From contig NZ_RCZD01000006.1 of NCBI RefSeq assembly GCF_006438725.1, positions 186,001-250,000 of the forward strand: 64,000 nucleotides of DNA, given 5' to 3'. Source of the DNA: Ewingella americana. Its GTDB lineage: Bacteria > Pseudomonadota > Gammaproteobacteria > Enterobacterales > Enterobacteriaceae. Positions 1-11,622 of this stretch are shown here, in pieces. Position numbers and translations under genes: made by a program. Below the pieces are notes generated by a model that worked only from the letters and a program-made list of their open reading frames with translations, did not search any database and was not told the DNA's origin. Position 1 is the first letter of the stretch. Every line of letters begins with the position of its first letter.

Positions 1-1158
1 AGCAAGACGACGCTCACCCAGTACATCTGCAGTAGGGATTTCAACTTCTGGAATGGTCAGCTTCATGGTGCGTTCAATGTTACGCAGCAGGCGACGTTCG
101 CGGTTCTCAACAAACAGCAACGCACGGCCAGCACGACCGGCACGACCGGTACGGCCGATACGGTGAACGTAAGATTCAGAGTCCATCGGGATGTCATAGT
201 TAACAACCAGGCTGATACGTTCTACATCGAGACCACGTGCTGCCACGTCGGTTGCGATCAGAATGTCCAGACGGCCATCTTTCAGACGTTCCAGAGTCTG
301 CTCACGCAGGGACTGGTTCATGTCACCATTCAGCGCTGCACTGTTATAGCCGCTACGTTCAAGCGCTTCAGCCACTTCCAGGGTTGCATTTTTGGTACGC
401 ACGAAAATAATCGCCGCATCAAAATCTTCTGATTCAAGGAAACGTACCAACGCTTCGTTTTTACGCAGACCATGAACAGACCAGTAGCTCTGGCTGATGT
501 CAGGGCGAGTAGTTACGCTAGATTGAATGCGTACTTCCTGCGGATCTTTCATGAAACGACGGGTAATGCGACGAATCGCTTCCGGCATGGTGGCAGAGAA
601 CAGCGCGGTCTGATGGTCAGCCGGGATCTGCGCCATGATGGTTTCAACATCTTCGATGAAGCCCATGCGCAGCATTTCATCGGCTTCATCCAGCACCAGG
701 CCACTCAGGTTAGAGAGGTTAAGGGTGCCGCGTTTCAGGTGGTCCAGCAGACGGCCTGGGGTACCCACAACAATTTGTGGACCCTGACGCAGTGCGCGCA
801 GTTGGACGTCATAGCGTTGGCCGCCGTAAAGGGCAACCACATTCACGCCATGCAAATGTTTAGCGAAATCAGTACAAGCTTCGGCAACCTGAACAGCCAG
901 TTCACGGGTTGGAGCCAATACCAGAATCTGTGGAGCCTTCAGATCAGGCTTAATGTTGTGCAGCAATGGCAGCGCGAAGGCCGCAGTTTTACCAGAACCG
1001 GTTTGTGCCATACCCAATACGTCACGACCATTTAACAGGTGCGGGATACATTCGGATTGGATCGGTGATGGTTTTTCGTAGCCCAGATCAGTCAGGGCGG
1101 CAATGATAGGAGCAGACAGCCCCAGGTCAGCAAAAGAGGTTTCAAACTCAGTAGTCAT
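1..1158 (-). CDS. deaD: DEAD-box ATP-dependent RNA helicase DeaD/CsdA (3' part outside window)
   Basis: The first 386 residues of a DEAD-box helicase are present; the C-terminal RNA-binding part runs off the window edge. Visible motifs are the Q motif near residue 34, Walker A AQTGSGKT at 51-58, PTRELA, DEAD near 156, SAT near 188 and motif [13 protein letters not shown]. In E. coli this protein unwinds structured RNA during cold-adapted 50S assembly and works with the RNA degradosome. The ATG at 1158 gives the family N-terminus [14 protein letters not shown]. It overlaps the end of the small gene yrbN and lies downstream of nlpI and pnp in the same direction, as in E. coli. Identification is secure; only completeness is limited. 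Confidence 0.97.
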   Translation of the reverse strand, partial: MTTEFETSFADLGLSAPIIAALTDLGYEKPSPIQSECIPHLLNGRDVLGMAQTGSGKTAAFALPLLHNIKPDLKAPQILVLAPTRELAVQVAEACTDFAKHLHGVNVVALYGGQRYDVQLRALRQGPQIVVGTPGRLLDHLKRGTLNLSNLSGLVLDEADEMLRMGFIEDVETIMAQIPADHQTALFSATMPEAIRRITRRFMKDPQEVRIQSSVTTRPDISQSYWSVHGLRKNEALVRFLESEDFDAAIIFVRTKNATLEVAEALERSGYNSAALNGDMNQSLREQTLERLKDGRLDILIATDVAARGLDVERISLVVNYDIPMDSESYVHRIGRTGRAGRAGRALLFVENRERRLLRNIERTMKLTIPEVEIPTADVLGERRLA

Positions 1159-1228
1159 GTACACGTGCCTCATTAATAATGGCAGCCAGTCTACATAACT
1201 CGTCGAGAAAATTTTCAGTCATTTTCAT
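1148..1228 (-). CDS. yrbN: small protein YrbN
   Basis: A 26-codon reading frame starts at the ATG at 1228 ([20 protein letters not shown]...) and stops at 1148, so its last 11 bases overlap the start of deaD. From memory the sequence agrees closely with E. coli YrbN, a small protein of unknown role encoded between nlpI and deaD. The overlap suggests translational coupling to deaD (inference). It is too short for ordinary gene finding. Conservation of the peptide and of its position is the main support. Confidence 0.8.
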   Translation of the reverse strand: MKMTENFLDELCRLAAIINEARVHDY

Positions 1229-1342
1229 TGAAAAGTGTGAACCGGCTCAAATTAGATTATAAAACGAACAAAGCAACCCTCGCCCGTTAAGGCGCTTAAA
1301 AATGGATAAACCATGGTTAAGAAGGCTGATTGGTGTCGTCAG

Positions 1343-2227
1343 CTATTGCTGGTCCGATTCTGATAGGTCGTCTTGCTCTTGGCCTAAAAGCGCCAATTCC
1401 AACAATGCATAGCGGTGCTCAACAAAATTATGAACGTTGTTAGCTACCGTCAGTTTGAACAGTGCCAGGGCGCTGTTCTTGTCCCCCAGACTTAGGTAAT
1501 GCTTACCTAAATAGAAGTCAGTTTCACTGAGATGCTCAGCGAGCGAAGTGTTATCCGTTGCTTCCGCCTTTAGGCGTTCCATCAGCGTTGCTTCGCTGAT
1601 CTTACCTAGGTAGAATTCGACGATATTCCATCCCCATTGTCCTCTGTCCGCTTTGTCATAACGCTGTTGCAGCGCTACGTCGGCATTCTTGGGATTGATT
1701 TCTCGCTCCGCAAGGTAAAGCCATAAAGAACGGAAGGGATCATTTGGATCGTCTCGATAAAACGCCTGCAGATCATCCTGCGCTAACGAGAATCGACCAC
1801 CATAATACAGTGCGATACCTCGGTTCAAACGCGCGTAGTTGTAAGTTGGATCAAGCTCTAGTACAGAATCAAACGCTTCATAGGCAGCATCGAAGTTGCC
1901 TGCCTGCGTTAGGTAAATCCCCAGGTAGTTAAAAACTTCTGGCATATCAGGACGAATAGACAGCGCTTGTGAAAAATCATTTCGCGCTAACGCTCTAAGT
2001 CCAAGACTATCATACAGCACACCGCGCTCATATAATAGCTGTGCGCGTTCATCGTCAGTCAGCGCCCGGCTGGCAAGAATTTGTTCCATACGTGCCAGGA
2101 TAACTTCCTGCTGCAACGTGGGCTGCAATGGGATAGCCAGAACTTCGTTTTTACGCCAATCATGGTTGCTGCATCCTGCCAACATAAGTGCTGTCGCAAC
2201 ATAACACCAGCGCAAGAAAGGCTTCAT
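1343..2227 (-). CDS. nlpI: lipoprotein NlpI, TPR-containing outer-membrane adaptor
   Basis: A 294-residue lipoprotein, the same length as in E. coli. The start at 2227 gives a short signal peptide ending in the lipobox LAGC. TPR-like helix pairs follow, for example the region around [15 protein letters not shown] and the [15 protein letters not shown] block. In E. coli NlpI is anchored in the outer membrane and presents the murein endopeptidase MepS to the protease Prc, and also scaffolds hydrolase complexes. An upstream in-frame ATG at 2326 is rejected because it would bury the lipobox. The gene lies between pnp and yrbN-deaD. Confidence 0.95.
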   Translation of the reverse strand: MKPFLRWCYVATALMLAGCSNHDWRKNEVLAIPLQPTLQQEVILARMEQILASRALTDDERAQLLYERGVLYDSLGLRALARNDFSQALSIRPDMPEVFNYLGIYLTQAGNFDAAYEAFDSVLELDPTYNYARLNRGIALYYGGRFSLAQDDLQAFYRDDPNDPFRSLWLYLAEREINPKNADVALQQRYDKADRGQWGWNIVEFYLGKISEATLMERLKAEATDNTSLAEHLSETDFYLGKHYLSLGDKNSALALFKLTVANNVHNFVEHRYALLELALLGQEQDDLSESDQQ

Positions 2228-2310
2228 TTCTACTCCCGAAGACAAACATTGGATTAACATCCTGTCATCCGCCTGCTTAACACGACCGCATCCTGCGCTC
2301 ATGATACGAA

Positions 2311-2338
2311 CAGTTCCCTGCCTCAAAGCAGGGAACTG
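2311..2338 (-). repeat. stem-loop between pnp and nlpI
   Basis: A perfect 11-bp inverted repeat (CAGTTCCCTGC, 6-nt loop, GCAGGGAACTG) begins 21 bases after the pnp stop. It lacks a clear U-run on the minus strand. It may be a weak terminator or an mRNA 3'-end stabilising or processing element that separates pnp from nlpI. Confidence 0.5.
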
Positions 2339-2359
2339 TAAAACTTCTGTTACAGAAAT

Positions 2360-4480
2360 TTATTCTGCTGGAGACTCAGTGGGTTCACCCTGGCTCGGCG
2401 CTACAGCATCTTTCATGCTCAAGCGAACGCGACCCTGGCGATCAACTTCGACAACTTTGACCGGAACTTCTTGACCCATTTGCAGATAGTCGGTCACTTT
2501 ATCAACGCGTTTGTCAGCGATTTGAGAAATGTGAACCAGACCTTCTTTACCGCCACCGATGGCAACAAATGCGCCAAACTCGACGATACGGGTCACTTTA
2601 CCCTGATAGATACGGCCAACTTCAACTTCAGCAGTGATTTCTTCGATGCGACGGATAGCGAATTTCGCTTTCTCACCGTCAGTCGCAGCGATTTTAACTG
2701 TACCATCATCTTCAATTTCAATGGTAGTACCGGTTTCTTCAGTCAGCGCACGGATGACAGAACCACCTTTACCGATCACGTCCTTGATTTTATCAGGGCT
2801 GATCTTAATGGTATGAATACGTGGTGCAAACTGAGAGATATCACCACGCGGGGTGCTGATAGCCTGTTCCATTACGCCCAGAATGTGCAGACGCGCACCC
2901 TTAGCCTGGTTCAGAGCAACCTGCATGATTTCGCGGGTGATGCCTTCAATTTTAATGTCCATCTGCAGAGCGGTAATGCCGTCGCGGCTACCGGCTACTT
3001 TAAAGTCCATGTCGCCCAGATGATCTTCGTCACCCAAAATGTCAGACAGAACAACAAAGCTGTCGCCTTCTTTAACCAGACCCATTGCGATACCCGCAAC
3101 AGCGGCTTTAATCGGCACGCCTGCATCCATCAGGGCCAGAGATGCGCCACAAACAGAAGCCATAGAAGATGAACCATTAGATTCGGTGATTTCAGACACC
3201 ACACGTACGGTGTACGGGAAGTCTTCTGGTTTTGGCATCATCGCCAACACGCCGCGTTTCGCCAGACGACCGTGACCAATTTCACGGCGTTTAGGCGAAC
3301 CCACCATCCCGGTCTCACCAACGGAGTACGGAGGGAAGTTGTAGTGGAACAGGAAGCTGTCAGACTTCTCGCCCATCAGCTCATCCAGGTTCTGCGCGTC
3401 ACGTGCAGTACCCAGAGTAGCTGTCACCAGCGCCTGAGTTTCACCACGGGTGAACAGTGCCGAACCGTGGGTACGTGGCAGAACGCCAGTACGCACGTCC
3501 AAACCACGGATCATGTCTTTTTCACGGCCATCGATACGTGGCTCGCCACGCAGAACACGGCTACGTACCACGTGCTTCTCGATGCTGCCCAGCAGGTCAG
3601 AGATTTCACCAGCGTCCAGCGCTTCATCTTCCGCTTGCAGAGTTTGAACCACTTCAGCTTTGATAACGTTGATCTGAGCGTAACGATCTTGTTTGTCAGT
3701 GATCAGGTATGCATCACCTAAACGAGATTCTGCCAGTGCCGCTACGCGAGCATGCAGCTCAGCATTAACGACTTCAGGCTTCCAATCCCATTTCGCTTTA
3801 CCGACTTCAGCAACCAGAGAGTTGATGTTATCGATAACGATTTGTTGTTGTTCGTGACCGAACACCACAGCGCCCAGCATCTGGTCTTCACTCAATACAT
3901 CAGCTTCAGACTCAACCATCAGTACCGCACCTTTGGTACCGGCAACCACCAGGTCCAGACTACTGACTTTCAGTTCATCCGCAGTTGGATTCAGAACATA
4001 CTGGTCGTTGATGTAACCGACTCGAGCTGAACCAATTGGGCCGCTGAACGGAATACCAGACAGGCTCAATGCAGCAGAAGCGCCAATCATCGCAACGATG
4101 TCAGGGTTAACTTGTGGGTTCAGAGAAACCACGGTCGCAATCACCTGAACTTCATTCAGGAAACCTTCTGGGAACAGAGGGCGAATTGGACGGTCAATCA
4201 GACGGGAAGTCAGGGTTTCGCCTTCACTTGGACGGCCTTCACGACGGAAGAAGCTGCCCGGGATACGACCAGCAGCGTAAGTACGCTCCTGATAGTTAAC
4301 CGTCAGTGGGAAGAAGCTTTGGCCTGGTTTTGCTTTTTTCTGGCCAACAACAGTAACAAATACTGCGGTGTCGTCCATGCTAACCATAACGGCTGCGGTT
4401 GCCTGACGAGCCATCATGCCGGTTTCCAGCGTGACGGTATGTTGACCGTATTGGAACTTACGAATAGTCGGATTAAGCAA
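2360..4480 (-). CDS. pnp: polynucleotide phosphorylase
   Basis: A 706-residue PNPase (E. coli about 711), a trimeric phosphorolytic 3'-5' exoribonuclease and degradosome subunit. Two RNase PH folds occupy roughly residues 1-140 and 310-550. They are followed by a KH domain ([17 protein letters not shown]) and an S1 domain ([21 protein letters not shown]). Translation starts at a TTG codon (4480-4478) preceded by AAGGA, giving [12 protein letters not shown]; the E. coli gene also begins with TTG. It follows rpsO in the same direction. The leader holds a long hairpin of the kind cut by RNase III in pnp autoregulation. Confidence 0.98.
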   Translation of the reverse strand: MLNPTIRKFQYGQHTVTLETGMMARQATAAVMVSMDDTAVFVTVVGQKKAKPGQSFFPLTVNYQERTYAAGRIPGSFFRREGRPSEGETLTSRLIDRPIRPLFPEGFLNEVQVIATVVSLNPQVNPDIVAMIGASAALSLSGIPFSGPIGSARVGYINDQYVLNPTADELKVSSLDLVVAGTKGAVLMVESEADVLSEDQMLGAVVFGHEQQQIVIDNINSLVAEVGKAKWDWKPEVVNAELHARVAALAESRLGDAYLITDKQDRYAQINVIKAEVVQTLQAEDEALDAGEISDLLGSIEKHVVRSRVLRGEPRIDGREKDMIRGLDVRTGVLPRTHGSALFTRGETQALVTATLGTARDAQNLDELMGEKSDSFLFHYNFPPYSVGETGMVGSPKRREIGHGRLAKRGVLAMMPKPEDFPYTVRVVSEITESNGSSSMASVCGASLALMDAGVPIKAAVAGIAMGLVKEGDSFVVLSDILGDEDHLGDMDFKVAGSRDGITALQMDIKIEGITREIMQVALNQAKGARLHILGVMEQAISTPRGDISQFAPRIHTIKISPDKIKDVIGKGGSVIRALTEETGTTIEIEDDGTVKIAATDGEKAKFAIRRIEEITAEVEVGRIYQGKVTRIVEFGAFVAIGGGKEGLVHISQIADKRVDKVTDYLQMGQEVPVKVVEVDRQGRVRLSMKDAVAPSQGEPTESPAE

Positions 4481-4560
4481 TGTAATATCCTTTCATTTGA
4501 CGCGCAGCTGTTATGACAGCAGTTCACGCCAGTAAATACCCGAACTTCTCACTACATCCT

Positions 4561-4618
4561 CGCGACTAATGACAATCCTTATTTCTCTTCGCGGAAATAA
4601 AGCCTCTCATTAGCCGCG
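4561..4618 (-). promoter_or_regulatory. pnp leader hairpin, probable RNase III site
   Basis: A long imperfect stem is formed by CGCGACTAATGA on one side and TCATTAGCCGCG on the other, with TATTTC/GAAATA closing the top. It lies about 80-140 bases before the pnp start. In E. coli, RNase III cuts such a duplex and PNPase then destabilises its own mRNA. The position and shape fit; processing itself is inferred. Confidence 0.6.
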
Positions 4619-4707
4619 CGAACCTCTGTAACGGAAGATCACGTGATAATAAATTCTATAAAAACAACAACGCTACAGTAACCTGATTTGCAGTCGCTTC
4701 CTAGAAT

Positions 4708-4730
4708 AAAGGGGCCAATTGGCCCCTTTA
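4708..4730 (-). terminator. rpsO terminator
   Basis: GGGGCCAATTGGCCCC flanked by AAA/TTT, followed by TTTATT on the minus strand, 18 bases after the rpsO stop. This is an intrinsic terminator between rpsO and pnp. In E. coli it is leaky, allowing some rpsO-pnp cotranscription. Confidence 0.8.
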
Positions 4731-4747
4731 CACTGAAACTCGCTAGA

Positions 4748-5017
4748 TTAGCGACGCAGACCCAGACGCTCGATCAGGCTGGTATAACGTGCTACATCTT
4801 TACGCTTCAGGTAATCCAGCAGTTTACGACGCTGAGAAACCATACGCAGCAGACCACGACGGCTGTGGTGATCTTTTTTGTGCTCTGCGAAGTGACCTTG
4901 CAGATGGTTAATTTGAGCAGTCAGCAAAGCAACCTGAACTTCTGAAGAACCACTGTCGTTAGTGCCACGACCGAAGTCTGTAACGATTTGAGCTTTAGCT
5001 TCAACGCTTAGAGACAT
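4748..5017 (-). CDS. rpsO: 30S ribosomal protein S15
   Basis: An 89-residue S15, identical in length to E. coli. It starts [12 protein letters not shown] and contains the conserved [19 protein letters not shown] block that binds the 16S rRNA three-way junction. A slightly longer frame adds only MI in front; the ATG at 5017 is preferred from family alignment. It lies between truB and pnp, with its own promoter upstream and a terminator downstream. S15 represses its own translation through a leader pseudoknot in E. coli; I did not verify that fold here. Confidence 0.98.
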   Translation of the reverse strand: MSLSVEAKAQIVTDFGRGTNDSGSSEVQVALLTAQINHLQGHFAEHKKDHHSRRGLLRMVSQRRKLLDYLKRKDVARYTSLIERLGLRR

Positions 5018-5108
5018 AATCATACTCCAAAATATTATAGATAAATAAACGGGCGCCGATCTCTAATTCAGCTACCCAATGCATAAGCTGCGCTATTCTA
5101 CTCTTTGC

Positions 5109-5114
5109 ATTATA
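5109..5114 (-). promoter_or_regulatory. rpsO promoter -10 element
   Basis: A perfect TATAAT on the minus strand in the truB-rpsO gap, about 90 bases before the rpsO start. No good -35 hexamer is seen at 16-18 bp spacing. The position matches the known separate rpsO promoter of E. coli. Confidence 0.5.
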
Positions 5115-5139
5115 CGATCGCAAGATGAGCAGAACGTGC

Positions 5140-6084
5140 TTACTCGGTGTATTCAACCACCAAACGACGCGGCGCTACACGGCCATCATCGTCAATCTCA
5201 CCAACGCCGATGAACTTACGCTCTTCGCCCTCAGTGATGCGCACCATACCTGACGTTGGGGCACCCGAAGCCTGAACCGGTTGGCCCTGCTTCACGTAAC
5301 CTGCCACGACAGATAAAAGATTCACCTCAGGGAAGTCCTCACAAGCACTGTCCATAGGTAACAACAGAGGATCCAACAACAGACGCGGCTCAATGCCTTC
5401 GACTTCCGCCTGTGCGATCAACTCATGCAGTTTCTCCATCGTGACCATCCTTTCAGCAGGATAGGTTGCAACCTGAACACGACGAAGATAGGTAACGTGC
5501 GCTCCGCAACCGAGCTTCTCCCCCAGGTCATCCACAATGGTGCGAATGTAAGTCCCTTTCGAGCAGTGAATTTCCAACTCAACTTCAACCCCTTCCCAAC
5601 GAATGAACTTCAGTTCATACACGGTGATCGGGCGGGACTCGCGAGGAACTTCGATACCCTGACGGGCGTACTCGTACAGTTTTTTCCCTTCATATTTCAA
5701 TGCTGAATACATTGAAGGGATCTGTTGAGTTTCTCCGCGAAAACTCTCTAAGGCGTCATCCAACTGCTGCTGGCTAAAACTGACGTCACGCTCCGAGATA
5801 ATCTGACCTTCCGCATCAGAGGTATCCGTGCGTTGCCCCATACGGGCGACGACCAGATAGCGTTTATCTGAATCTAACAGAAAGCGGGAGAATTTAGTGG
5901 CTTCGCCCAAACAGAGTGGCAACATACCGGTTGCCAGGGGATCAAGGGCACCGGTGTGTCCCGCACGGTTGGCGTTATAAAGACGTTTTACTTTTTGCAG
6001 TGCATCGTTAGAGGACAATCCAAGAGATTTGTCCAATAACAGTACGCCGTGGATATCACGGCCGCGGCGGCGTGGGCGACTCAT
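5140..6084 (-). CDS. truB: tRNA pseudouridine(55) synthase
   Basis: A 314-residue TruB that isomerises U55 in the T-loop of tRNAs. The catalytic aspartate is D48 in [12 protein letters not shown], at the same position as E. coli. The motif [16 protein letters not shown] (RNA binding) and the [13 protein letters not shown] block follow, with a PUA-like C-terminal segment. The ATG at 6084 overlaps the rbfA stop by one base (TAATG), indicating translational coupling within the rimP-nusA-infB-rbfA-truB operon. Confidence 0.97.
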   Translation of the reverse strand: MSRPRRRGRDIHGVLLLDKSLGLSSNDALQKVKRLYNANRAGHTGALDPLATGMLPLCLGEATKFSRFLLDSDKRYLVVARMGQRTDTSDAEGQIISERDVSFSQQQLDDALESFRGETQQIPSMYSALKYEGKKLYEYARQGIEVPRESRPITVYELKFIRWEGVEVELEIHCSKGTYIRTIVDDLGEKLGCGAHVTYLRRVQVATYPAERMVTMEKLHELIAQAEVEGIEPRLLLDPLLLPMDSACEDFPEVNLLSVVAGYVKQGQPVQASGAPTSGMVRITEGEERKFIGVGEIDDDGRVAPRRLVVEYTE

Positions 6085-6497
6085 TATGCTTCCTCGTCGT
6101 CGCCTGCAGCTGAACGACGTTCAGCATCGTTCTTCACGACGTTAGTCACAAGGTTCGACATGCGCATGCCTTCAACCAATGAGTTGTCGTAAGCAAAAGT
6201 CAGCTCAGGGACAACGCGCAGACGCATCGCTTTGCCGACCAACGTACGGATAAAACCAGACGCATCCTGCAGGGCTCTGATGCCGTTTTTAACACGATCG
6301 GGATCATGATTATCCGTGGTCAGCACATCAAGGAAAGTCACGAACACTTTGGCATACGCCAGGTCACGGGACACTTCAACGCCGGAAACGGTGGCCATGC
6401 CAACGCGCGGATCTTTCACTTCACGCTGTAAAATAATGGCGATTTCTTTTTGCATCTCCTGAGAGACGCGTTGGGTACGACTAAATTCTTTTGCCAT
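6084..6497 (-). CDS. rbfA: 30S ribosome-binding factor A
   Basis: A 137-residue RbfA (E. coli 133) starting [20 protein letters not shown]. It has the KH-like fold signature with the conserved [14 protein letters not shown] strand and the kinked-helix region LRVVPELTF. It binds helix 1 of 16S rRNA in maturing 30S subunits and is needed at low temperature. The gene lies 80 bases after infB and overlaps truB by one base. Confidence 0.97.
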   Translation of the reverse strand: MAKEFSRTQRVSQEMQKEIAIILQREVKDPRVGMATVSGVEVSRDLAYAKVFVTFLDVLTTDNHDPDRVKNGIRALQDASGFIRTLVGKAMRLRVVPELTFAYDNSLVEGMRMSNLVTNVVKNDAERRSAAGDDEEA

Positions 6498-6531
6498 GAT
6501 AAGACTCCTTCAGACAATTTCCAGACAAAGA

Positions 6532-6550
6532 GGGGGGCTCAAGGCCCCCC
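6532..6550 (-). repeat. GC-rich hairpin between infB and rbfA
   Basis: GGGGGGC, a 5-base loop and GCCCCCC directly after the infB stop, followed by a weak T-containing tail on the minus strand. It may act as a partial terminator or as a stability element that lowers expression of rbfA-truB relative to infB (inference). Confidence 0.5.
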
Positions 6551-6577
6551 AACTGGATACAAGCGACGTCGCTAAAA

Positions 6578-9271
6578 TTACGCGATGGTACGTTTGATCT
6601 CGATGATTTCGAAGACTTCGATCACATCACCAGCACGCACATCGTTGTAGTTCTTCACGCCGATACCACATTCCATGCCGTTACGAACTTCGGCAACGTC
6701 ATCTTTGAAGCGGCGCAGGGATTCCAGCTCACCTTCGTAGATCACCACGTTGTCACGCAGTACACGGATTGGGTTGTTACGCTTAATCATACCTTCAGTA
6801 ACCATACAGCCGGCAATTGCACCGAATTTCGGTGACTTGAATACGTCACGAACTTCAGCCAGACCGATGATTTGCTGTTTGTATTCCGGCGCCAACATAC
6901 CGCTCATTGCCTGTTTAACTTCGTCAATCAGGTTATAGATAACGGAATAGTAACGCAGATCCAGGCTTTCATTTTCGACAACACGACGGGCTGAAGCATC
7001 AGCACGGACGTTGAAGCCGAGGATGATAGCACGAGAAGCCGCTGCCAGCGTCGCATCGGTTTCGGTAATACCACCGACGCCCATACCGACAATCTTGACT
7101 TTAACTTCGTCAGTTGACAGCGCTTGCAACGCATCAGAGATCGCTTCGCAAGAACCTTGTACGTCAGATTTCAGCACGATGTTAAGTTCAGAAACCTCAC
7201 CTTCGGTCATGTTAGCAAACATGTTTTCCAGTTTAGATTTCTGCTGGCGAGCCAGTTTCACTTCGCGGAATTTACCCTGACGATACAGCGCAACTTCACG
7301 GGCTTTCTTCTCATCACGTACAACGGTAACTTCATCACCCGCAGCCGGAACGCTGGACAGACCCAACACTTCCACTGGGATAGAAGGACCCGCAGACATA
7401 ATGTCGCGGCCCATTTCGTCACGCATTGCACGAACACGGCCGTATTCGAAGCCACAAAGAATGATATCGCCTTTGTTCAGCGTACCTTCCTGAACCAGCA
7501 CGGTTGCAACCGGACCACGACCTTTATCCAGGAAGGATTCAATCACTACACCGTTTGCCATGCCGCTACGAACCGCTTTCAGTTCGAGAACTTCAGCTTG
7601 CAGCAAGATGGCATTCAACAGTTCATCAATACCTGTACCGGCTTTCGCAGACACGTGGATGAACTGAGACTCACCGCCCCACTCTTCTGGCATAACGCCA
7701 TACTGAGAAAGCTCGGTACGAACGCGATCTGGATCAGCGTCAGGCTTGTCAATTTTGTTAACAGCAACCACGATTGGCACACCAGCAGCTTTCGCATGCT
7801 GTACGGCTTCGATGGTTTGCGGCATCACGCCATCATCTGCGGAAACGACCAGAACTACGATGTCAGTCGCCTTGGCACCACGAGCACGCATTGAGGTAAA
7901 TGCGGCGTGTCCTGGAGTATCCAGGAAGGTGATCATGCCGTTTTCAGTTTCAACGTGATAAGCACCAATGTGCTGGGTAATACCGCCAGCTTCGCCTGCT
8001 GCGACTTTCGTTGAACGAATGTAGTCAAGCAGAGAGGTTTTACCATGGTCAACGTGGCCCATGATGGTCACAACCGGAGCACGTGGCTCAGCAGCAGTTG
8101 ACGCACCGGTATCACGGTCACTCATCAGCGCTTCTTCCAGCTCGTTTTCACGACGCAGGATAACTTTATGGCCCATCTCTTCAGCAACCAACTGAGCAGT
8201 TTCCTGATCAATAACCTGGTTGATGGTGGCCATTGCACCCAGTTTCATCATGGTTTTGATGACCTGAGAACCTTTAACTGCCATCTTGTTAGCCAGTTCA
8301 GCAACAGTAATGGTTTCACCCACTACAACGTCGCGGTTCACTGCAGCGACAGGCTTGTTGAAGCTCTGTTGCAACGTGCTTGGCTTACGCTTGCCTTTAC
8401 CATTACGGCCAACAGCGCGTGCTTCTTCACGGTCGGCTTTAGATTCAGACAGTTTATTGCCTTTCTTCTGCTTAGTGGCTTTGCCACCACGGGTACGGCT
8501 GCGACGTTCGCCTTCAACTTTGGCGTCATTTTCGTCTTCAGCTGCACGGGCGTGCGTAGAAGTGGTGACATGATAGTCAGCAGATTCGGATTCACTTGGC
8601 GCAACAACTTCAGTCCAAACACCAGAGTCAGCCATTTTACGGGCTTCTTCTGCAATGCGTTTGGCATTTTCTTCAAGTTTGCGTTGTGCTTCTTCTTCCG
8701 TTTTGCGTTTCAGCTCTGCGGCTTCAGCTTCACGGCGTGCTTTATCTGCCTGAGCTGGTTTGGTTACTTCATCTGTATGTTGATTTGTCACTTTGTCTTT
8801 TTCCGCTGCGTCGCGCTTAGCTTTTTCAGCGGCCTCACGTTTGGCTTGCTCTTCGGCGGCACGCTTCGCTTTTTCCTGAGCTTCGCGTTGGGCTTGCTCT
8901 GCTACTGCACGCTGTGCCTGTTCTTCCGCTTCACGCTTCGCCTGCTCTTCCGCTTCGGCCTGGGCAACTTCTGCTTCGGTCATATCACGTTTAACATAAG
9001 TGCGTTTCTTGCGGACTTCGATTTGCACCGATTTACTCTTCCCGCCGGTGCTCGGAATGTTCAGTGTACTACGCGTTTTGCGTTGTAACGTCAGCTTGTT
9101 TGGAACACTTCCGTTTCCACGGTTCAAGTGCGCCAGCAATGTCTCTTTTTCTTGCTGGGTGACAGAGTCAGCTTCAGACTTGTCGATCCCTGCATCAGCA
9201 AATTGCTGTACCAGGCGATCAACCGGAGTTTGAATCTCTGCTGCCAGCGATTTTACGGTTACATCTGTCAT
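6578..9271 (-). CDS. infB: translation initiation factor IF-2
   Basis: An 897-residue IF2, a GTPase that brings fMet-tRNA to the 30S P site and promotes subunit joining. The N-terminal IF2_N subdomain (residues 1-50) is followed by a highly charged A/E/K/R-rich segment at about 95-210. Then come a second N-domain ([14 protein letters not shown]) and the G domain with [16 protein letters not shown] near 405, [15 protein letters not shown] and NKIDKPDAD. Domains II-IV end in the fMet-tRNA-binding C2 region. E. coli makes shorter IF2 forms from internal starts; this was not tested here. It starts 24 bases after the nusA stop. Confidence 0.98.
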   Translation of the reverse strand: MTDVTVKSLAAEIQTPVDRLVQQFADAGIDKSEADSVTQQEKETLLAHLNRGNGSVPNKLTLQRKTRSTLNIPSTGGKSKSVQIEVRKKRTYVKRDMTEAEVAQAEAEEQAKREAEEQAQRAVAEQAQREAQEKAKRAAEEQAKREAAEKAKRDAAEKDKVTNQHTDEVTKPAQADKARREAEAAELKRKTEEEAQRKLEENAKRIAEEARKMADSGVWTEVVAPSESESADYHVTTSTHARAAEDENDAKVEGERRSRTRGGKATKQKKGNKLSESKADREEARAVGRNGKGKRKPSTLQQSFNKPVAAVNRDVVVGETITVAELANKMAVKGSQVIKTMMKLGAMATINQVIDQETAQLVAEEMGHKVILRRENELEEALMSDRDTGASTAAEPRAPVVTIMGHVDHGKTSLLDYIRSTKVAAGEAGGITQHIGAYHVETENGMITFLDTPGHAAFTSMRARGAKATDIVVLVVSADDGVMPQTIEAVQHAKAAGVPIVVAVNKIDKPDADPDRVRTELSQYGVMPEEWGGESQFIHVSAKAGTGIDELLNAILLQAEVLELKAVRSGMANGVVIESFLDKGRGPVATVLVQEGTLNKGDIILCGFEYGRVRAMRDEMGRDIMSAGPSIPVEVLGLSSVPAAGDEVTVVRDEKKAREVALYRQGKFREVKLARQQKSKLENMFANMTEGEVSELNIVLKSDVQGSCEAISDALQALSTDEVKVKIVGMGVGGITETDATLAAASRAIILGFNVRADASARRVVENESLDLRYYSVIYNLIDEVKQAMSGMLAPEYKQQIIGLAEVRDVFKSPKFGAIAGCMVTEGMIKRNNPIRVLRDNVVIYEGELESLRRFKDDVAEVRNGMECGIGVKNYNDVRAGDVIEVFEIIEIKRTIA

Positions 9272-9295
9272 GCTGTTCCTTCCTGCTACAGTTTA

Positions 9296-10783
9296 TTACG
9301 CATTGTCGCCAAACCAGCAGATATTGCGTGCGGCCATGATAAGTTCACCAGCCTGTTCGTCGCTAAGACCTTCAATATCTGCCAGATCGTCAACACCCTG
9401 CTCGGCAAGATCTTCCAGCGTACAAACCCCTTGCGCAGCCAGTTTAAATGCCATGCTACGTTCGAGACCCGCCAGGTTCAGCAAATCTTCAGCAGGCTTA
9501 TTGTCGCCGAGACTTTCTTCCTGAGCCAAGGCCAAGGTAGTTAATGCTTCTTTTGCACGTTCGCGCAGCGCATCTACCGTGTCTTCGTCCAGACCATCGA
9601 TTTCAAGCAATTCTTTCATTGGCACATAAGCCAATTCTTCAAGCGTTGAGAAACCTTCTTCCACCAATACTGTGGCAAAATCTTCATCGATAGCCAGATA
9701 CTTGGTGAAGGTCTCAATCGCGGCATGAGCCTCGGCCTGATGTTTGGCCTGCAGGTCGTCCGCAGTCATTACGTTCAGTTCCCAGCCGCTTAACTGAGAG
9801 GCTAAACGTACGTTTTGACCATTACGGCCAATCGCCTGTGCCAGGTTGCTGGCTTCAACGGCGACATCCATTGTGTGCTTGTCTTCATCGACTACGATAG
9901 ATGCTACATCAGCAGGTGCCATAGCGTTGATGACAAACTGGGCAGGATTATCATCCCATAATACGATATCAATGCGCTCGCCGCCTAATTCGCTGGAAAC
10001 AGCCTGAACGCGGGCACCACGCATACCGACGCAAGCACCGATAGGATCGATACGCTTGTCGTTGGTTTTTACGGCAATTTTAGCGCGTGAACCCGGATCG
10101 CGGGCAGCGGCTTTAATTTCAATTAACTCTTCGCCGATTTCCGGTACTTCAATGCGGAACAGTTCGATCAGCATTTCATTACGTGAACGGCTAACAAAAA
10201 GTTGAGCACCGCGTGCTTCTGGACGCACGTCATAGAGCACACCGCGAATACGGTCACCAGAACGGAAGTTCTCACGTGGCAGCATATCTTCACGCAGGAT
10301 AACGGCTTCGGCATTGCTGCCTAAGTCGAGAGCGATACTGTCACGGTTAACTTTCTTAACAACACCAGTAACGATCTCACCTTGCTGCTCACGGAACTGC
10401 TCAACGACCATGGCGCGTTCAGCTTCACGTACCTTCTGTACGATAACCTGCTTAGCAGTTTGAGTCGTGATACGGTCGAAGGTAACGGATTCGATCTGAT
10501 CTTCGATGTAACCGCCTAATTCGATAGACGGATCTTCGTATTGAGCAGCTTCGATCGTGATTTCACGGGTCGGTTGCGTAACTTCACTAACGGCAACCCA
10601 ACGGCGGAAGGTGTCAAAATCACCGGTTTTACGATCGATGGTGACGCGGACTTCAATTTCCTGTTCGTACTTTTTCTTAGTCGCTGTCGATAACGCAGTT
10701 TCCAGCGCTTCAAAAATCTTCTCGCGCGGGAGGGATTTTTCATTAGAAACCGCTTCTACAACAGCCAGAATCTCTTTGTTCAT
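9296..10783 (-). CDS. nusA: transcription termination/antitermination factor NusA
   Basis: A 495-residue NusA, the same length as E. coli, when started at the ATG at 10783 ([16 protein letters not shown]). The domains in order are the RNAP-binding N-terminal domain (1-135), S1 (about 137-200), KH1 and KH2 ([15 protein letters not shown] and [14 protein letters not shown]), and two acidic repeats in the last 130 residues ([13 protein letters not shown] and [13 protein letters not shown]). It modulates pausing, intrinsic and Rho termination, and rRNA antitermination. It is cotranscribed between rimP and infB. Confidence 0.98.
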   Translation of the reverse strand: MNKEILAVVEAVSNEKSLPREKIFEALETALSTATKKKYEQEIEVRVTIDRKTGDFDTFRRWVAVSEVTQPTREITIEAAQYEDPSIELGGYIEDQIESVTFDRITTQTAKQVIVQKVREAERAMVVEQFREQQGEIVTGVVKKVNRDSIALDLGSNAEAVILREDMLPRENFRSGDRIRGVLYDVRPEARGAQLFVSRSRNEMLIELFRIEVPEIGEELIEIKAAARDPGSRAKIAVKTNDKRIDPIGACVGMRGARVQAVSSELGGERIDIVLWDDNPAQFVINAMAPADVASIVVDEDKHTMDVAVEASNLAQAIGRNGQNVRLASQLSGWELNVMTADDLQAKHQAEAHAAIETFTKYLAIDEDFATVLVEEGFSTLEELAYVPMKELLEIDGLDEDTVDALRERAKEALTTLALAQEESLGDNKPAEDLLNLAGLERSMAFKLAAQGVCTLEDLAEQGVDDLADIEGLSDEQAGELIMAARNICWFGDNA

Positions 10784-10804
10784 CCTAGTTGCCTCATCCA
10801 AACT

Positions 10805-11257
10805 TTAAAAGTGGGGTACCAGGTTCGCTTTCTGGATGTTGCTCAGCGCGAACACTTCATCTTTGCCTTCCACAGTAACCGTGATCATTTCGCCTTCGAC
10901 AGCTTTGATTATTCCCTGCCATTTACGACGGTTCTGCATAGCCATTCGCAATACCACGCTCACCTCTTCACCGAGAAAACGTTGGTAATGTTCAGCTGTA
11001 AACATCGGGCGATCTAGGCCAGGAGAGGAAACTTCCAGATTGTAAGCCACAGTGACCGGGTCTTCGACATCCAGTACCGCGCTAACCTGGTGGCTGACAT
11101 CAGCACAATTATCAACTGTGATCCCGTCGTCACTATCAATATAGATGCGTAGCGTCGATTGGCGAGCCCGTACGAACTCGATGCCTACCAGCTCAAAGCC
11201 TAATGCTTCAACCGGTGCTGAAATCATCTCTGTTAATTTTTGTTCTAATGTGGACAA
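10805..11257 (-). CDS. rimP: ribosome maturation factor RimP
   Basis: A 150-residue RimP, needed for 30S maturation. Three in-frame non-ATG starts occur (TTG 11269, GTG 11263, TTG 11257). I choose TTG 11257 because it gives [12 protein letters not shown], the exact family length, and is preceded at good distance by a GGGGGTG ribosome-binding site. Conserved segments include [28 protein letters not shown] and the [12 protein letters not shown] signature. It is the first protein gene after tRNA-fMet and two terminators, as in the metY-rimP-nusA operon of E. coli. Confidence 0.95.
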   Translation of the reverse strand: MSTLEQKLTEMISAPVEALGFELVGIEFVRARQSTLRIYIDSDDGITVDNCADVSHQVSAVLDVEDPVTVAYNLEVSSPGLDRPMFTAEHYQRFLGEEVSVVLRMAMQNRRKWQGIIKAVEGEMITVTVEGKDEVFALSNIQKANLVPHF

Positions 11258-11274
11258 GCCCACCCCCAAGACAT

Positions 11275-11295
11275 AAAAAAAGGGCCTAATAGCCC
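11275..11295 (-). terminator. weak terminator upstream of rimP
   Basis: A 4-bp GGGC/GCCC stem with a 6-base loop followed by seven T residues on the minus strand, 18 bases before the rimP start. It is probably a leaky second terminator after the tRNA-fMet gene. Confidence 0.45.
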
Positions 11296-11317
11296 AGTGA
11301 TTCTGCTGCCAAATAAC

Positions 11318-11342
11318 AAAAAACCCCGATAAATCGGGGCTT
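11318..11342 (-). terminator. intrinsic terminator between tRNA-fMet and rimP
   Basis: GCCCCGAT, a short loop and ATCGGGG followed by TTTTTT on the minus strand. It must be read through, or antiterminated, for rimP-nusA-infB to be expressed from the tRNA promoter. Confidence 0.85.
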
Positions 11343-11486
11343 TATGAAACTGGACCCTGTTTGCCGCATAGCGGCTTCGGTACAACTTTCGAAAGTGTTA
11401 TTTTCAAATTGAAGCTTTCAAAGTGGAGCTGCAGAACATCACAGGAAGATACTGAAAGTCTATTTGAAATAAACACTTAGGGAAAG

Positions 11487-11563
<77 letters not shown>

Positions 11564-11622
11564 TCCGAAAACGTGGCAAATACTACGCCGATAACCGCTA
11601 AAAAGCAAGTTATCACAAAGAT

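Noticed and set aside
4481-4747. antisense small RNA SraG between rpsO and pnp
   Set aside because: E. coli encodes SraG opposite this gap, but I could not see a convincing plus-strand promoter-terminator pair here.
8168-9088. 306-codon plus-strand frame opposite infB rich in F and C
   Set aside because: It is a mirror of the repetitive A/E/K/R-rich IF2 linker and not a plausible protein.
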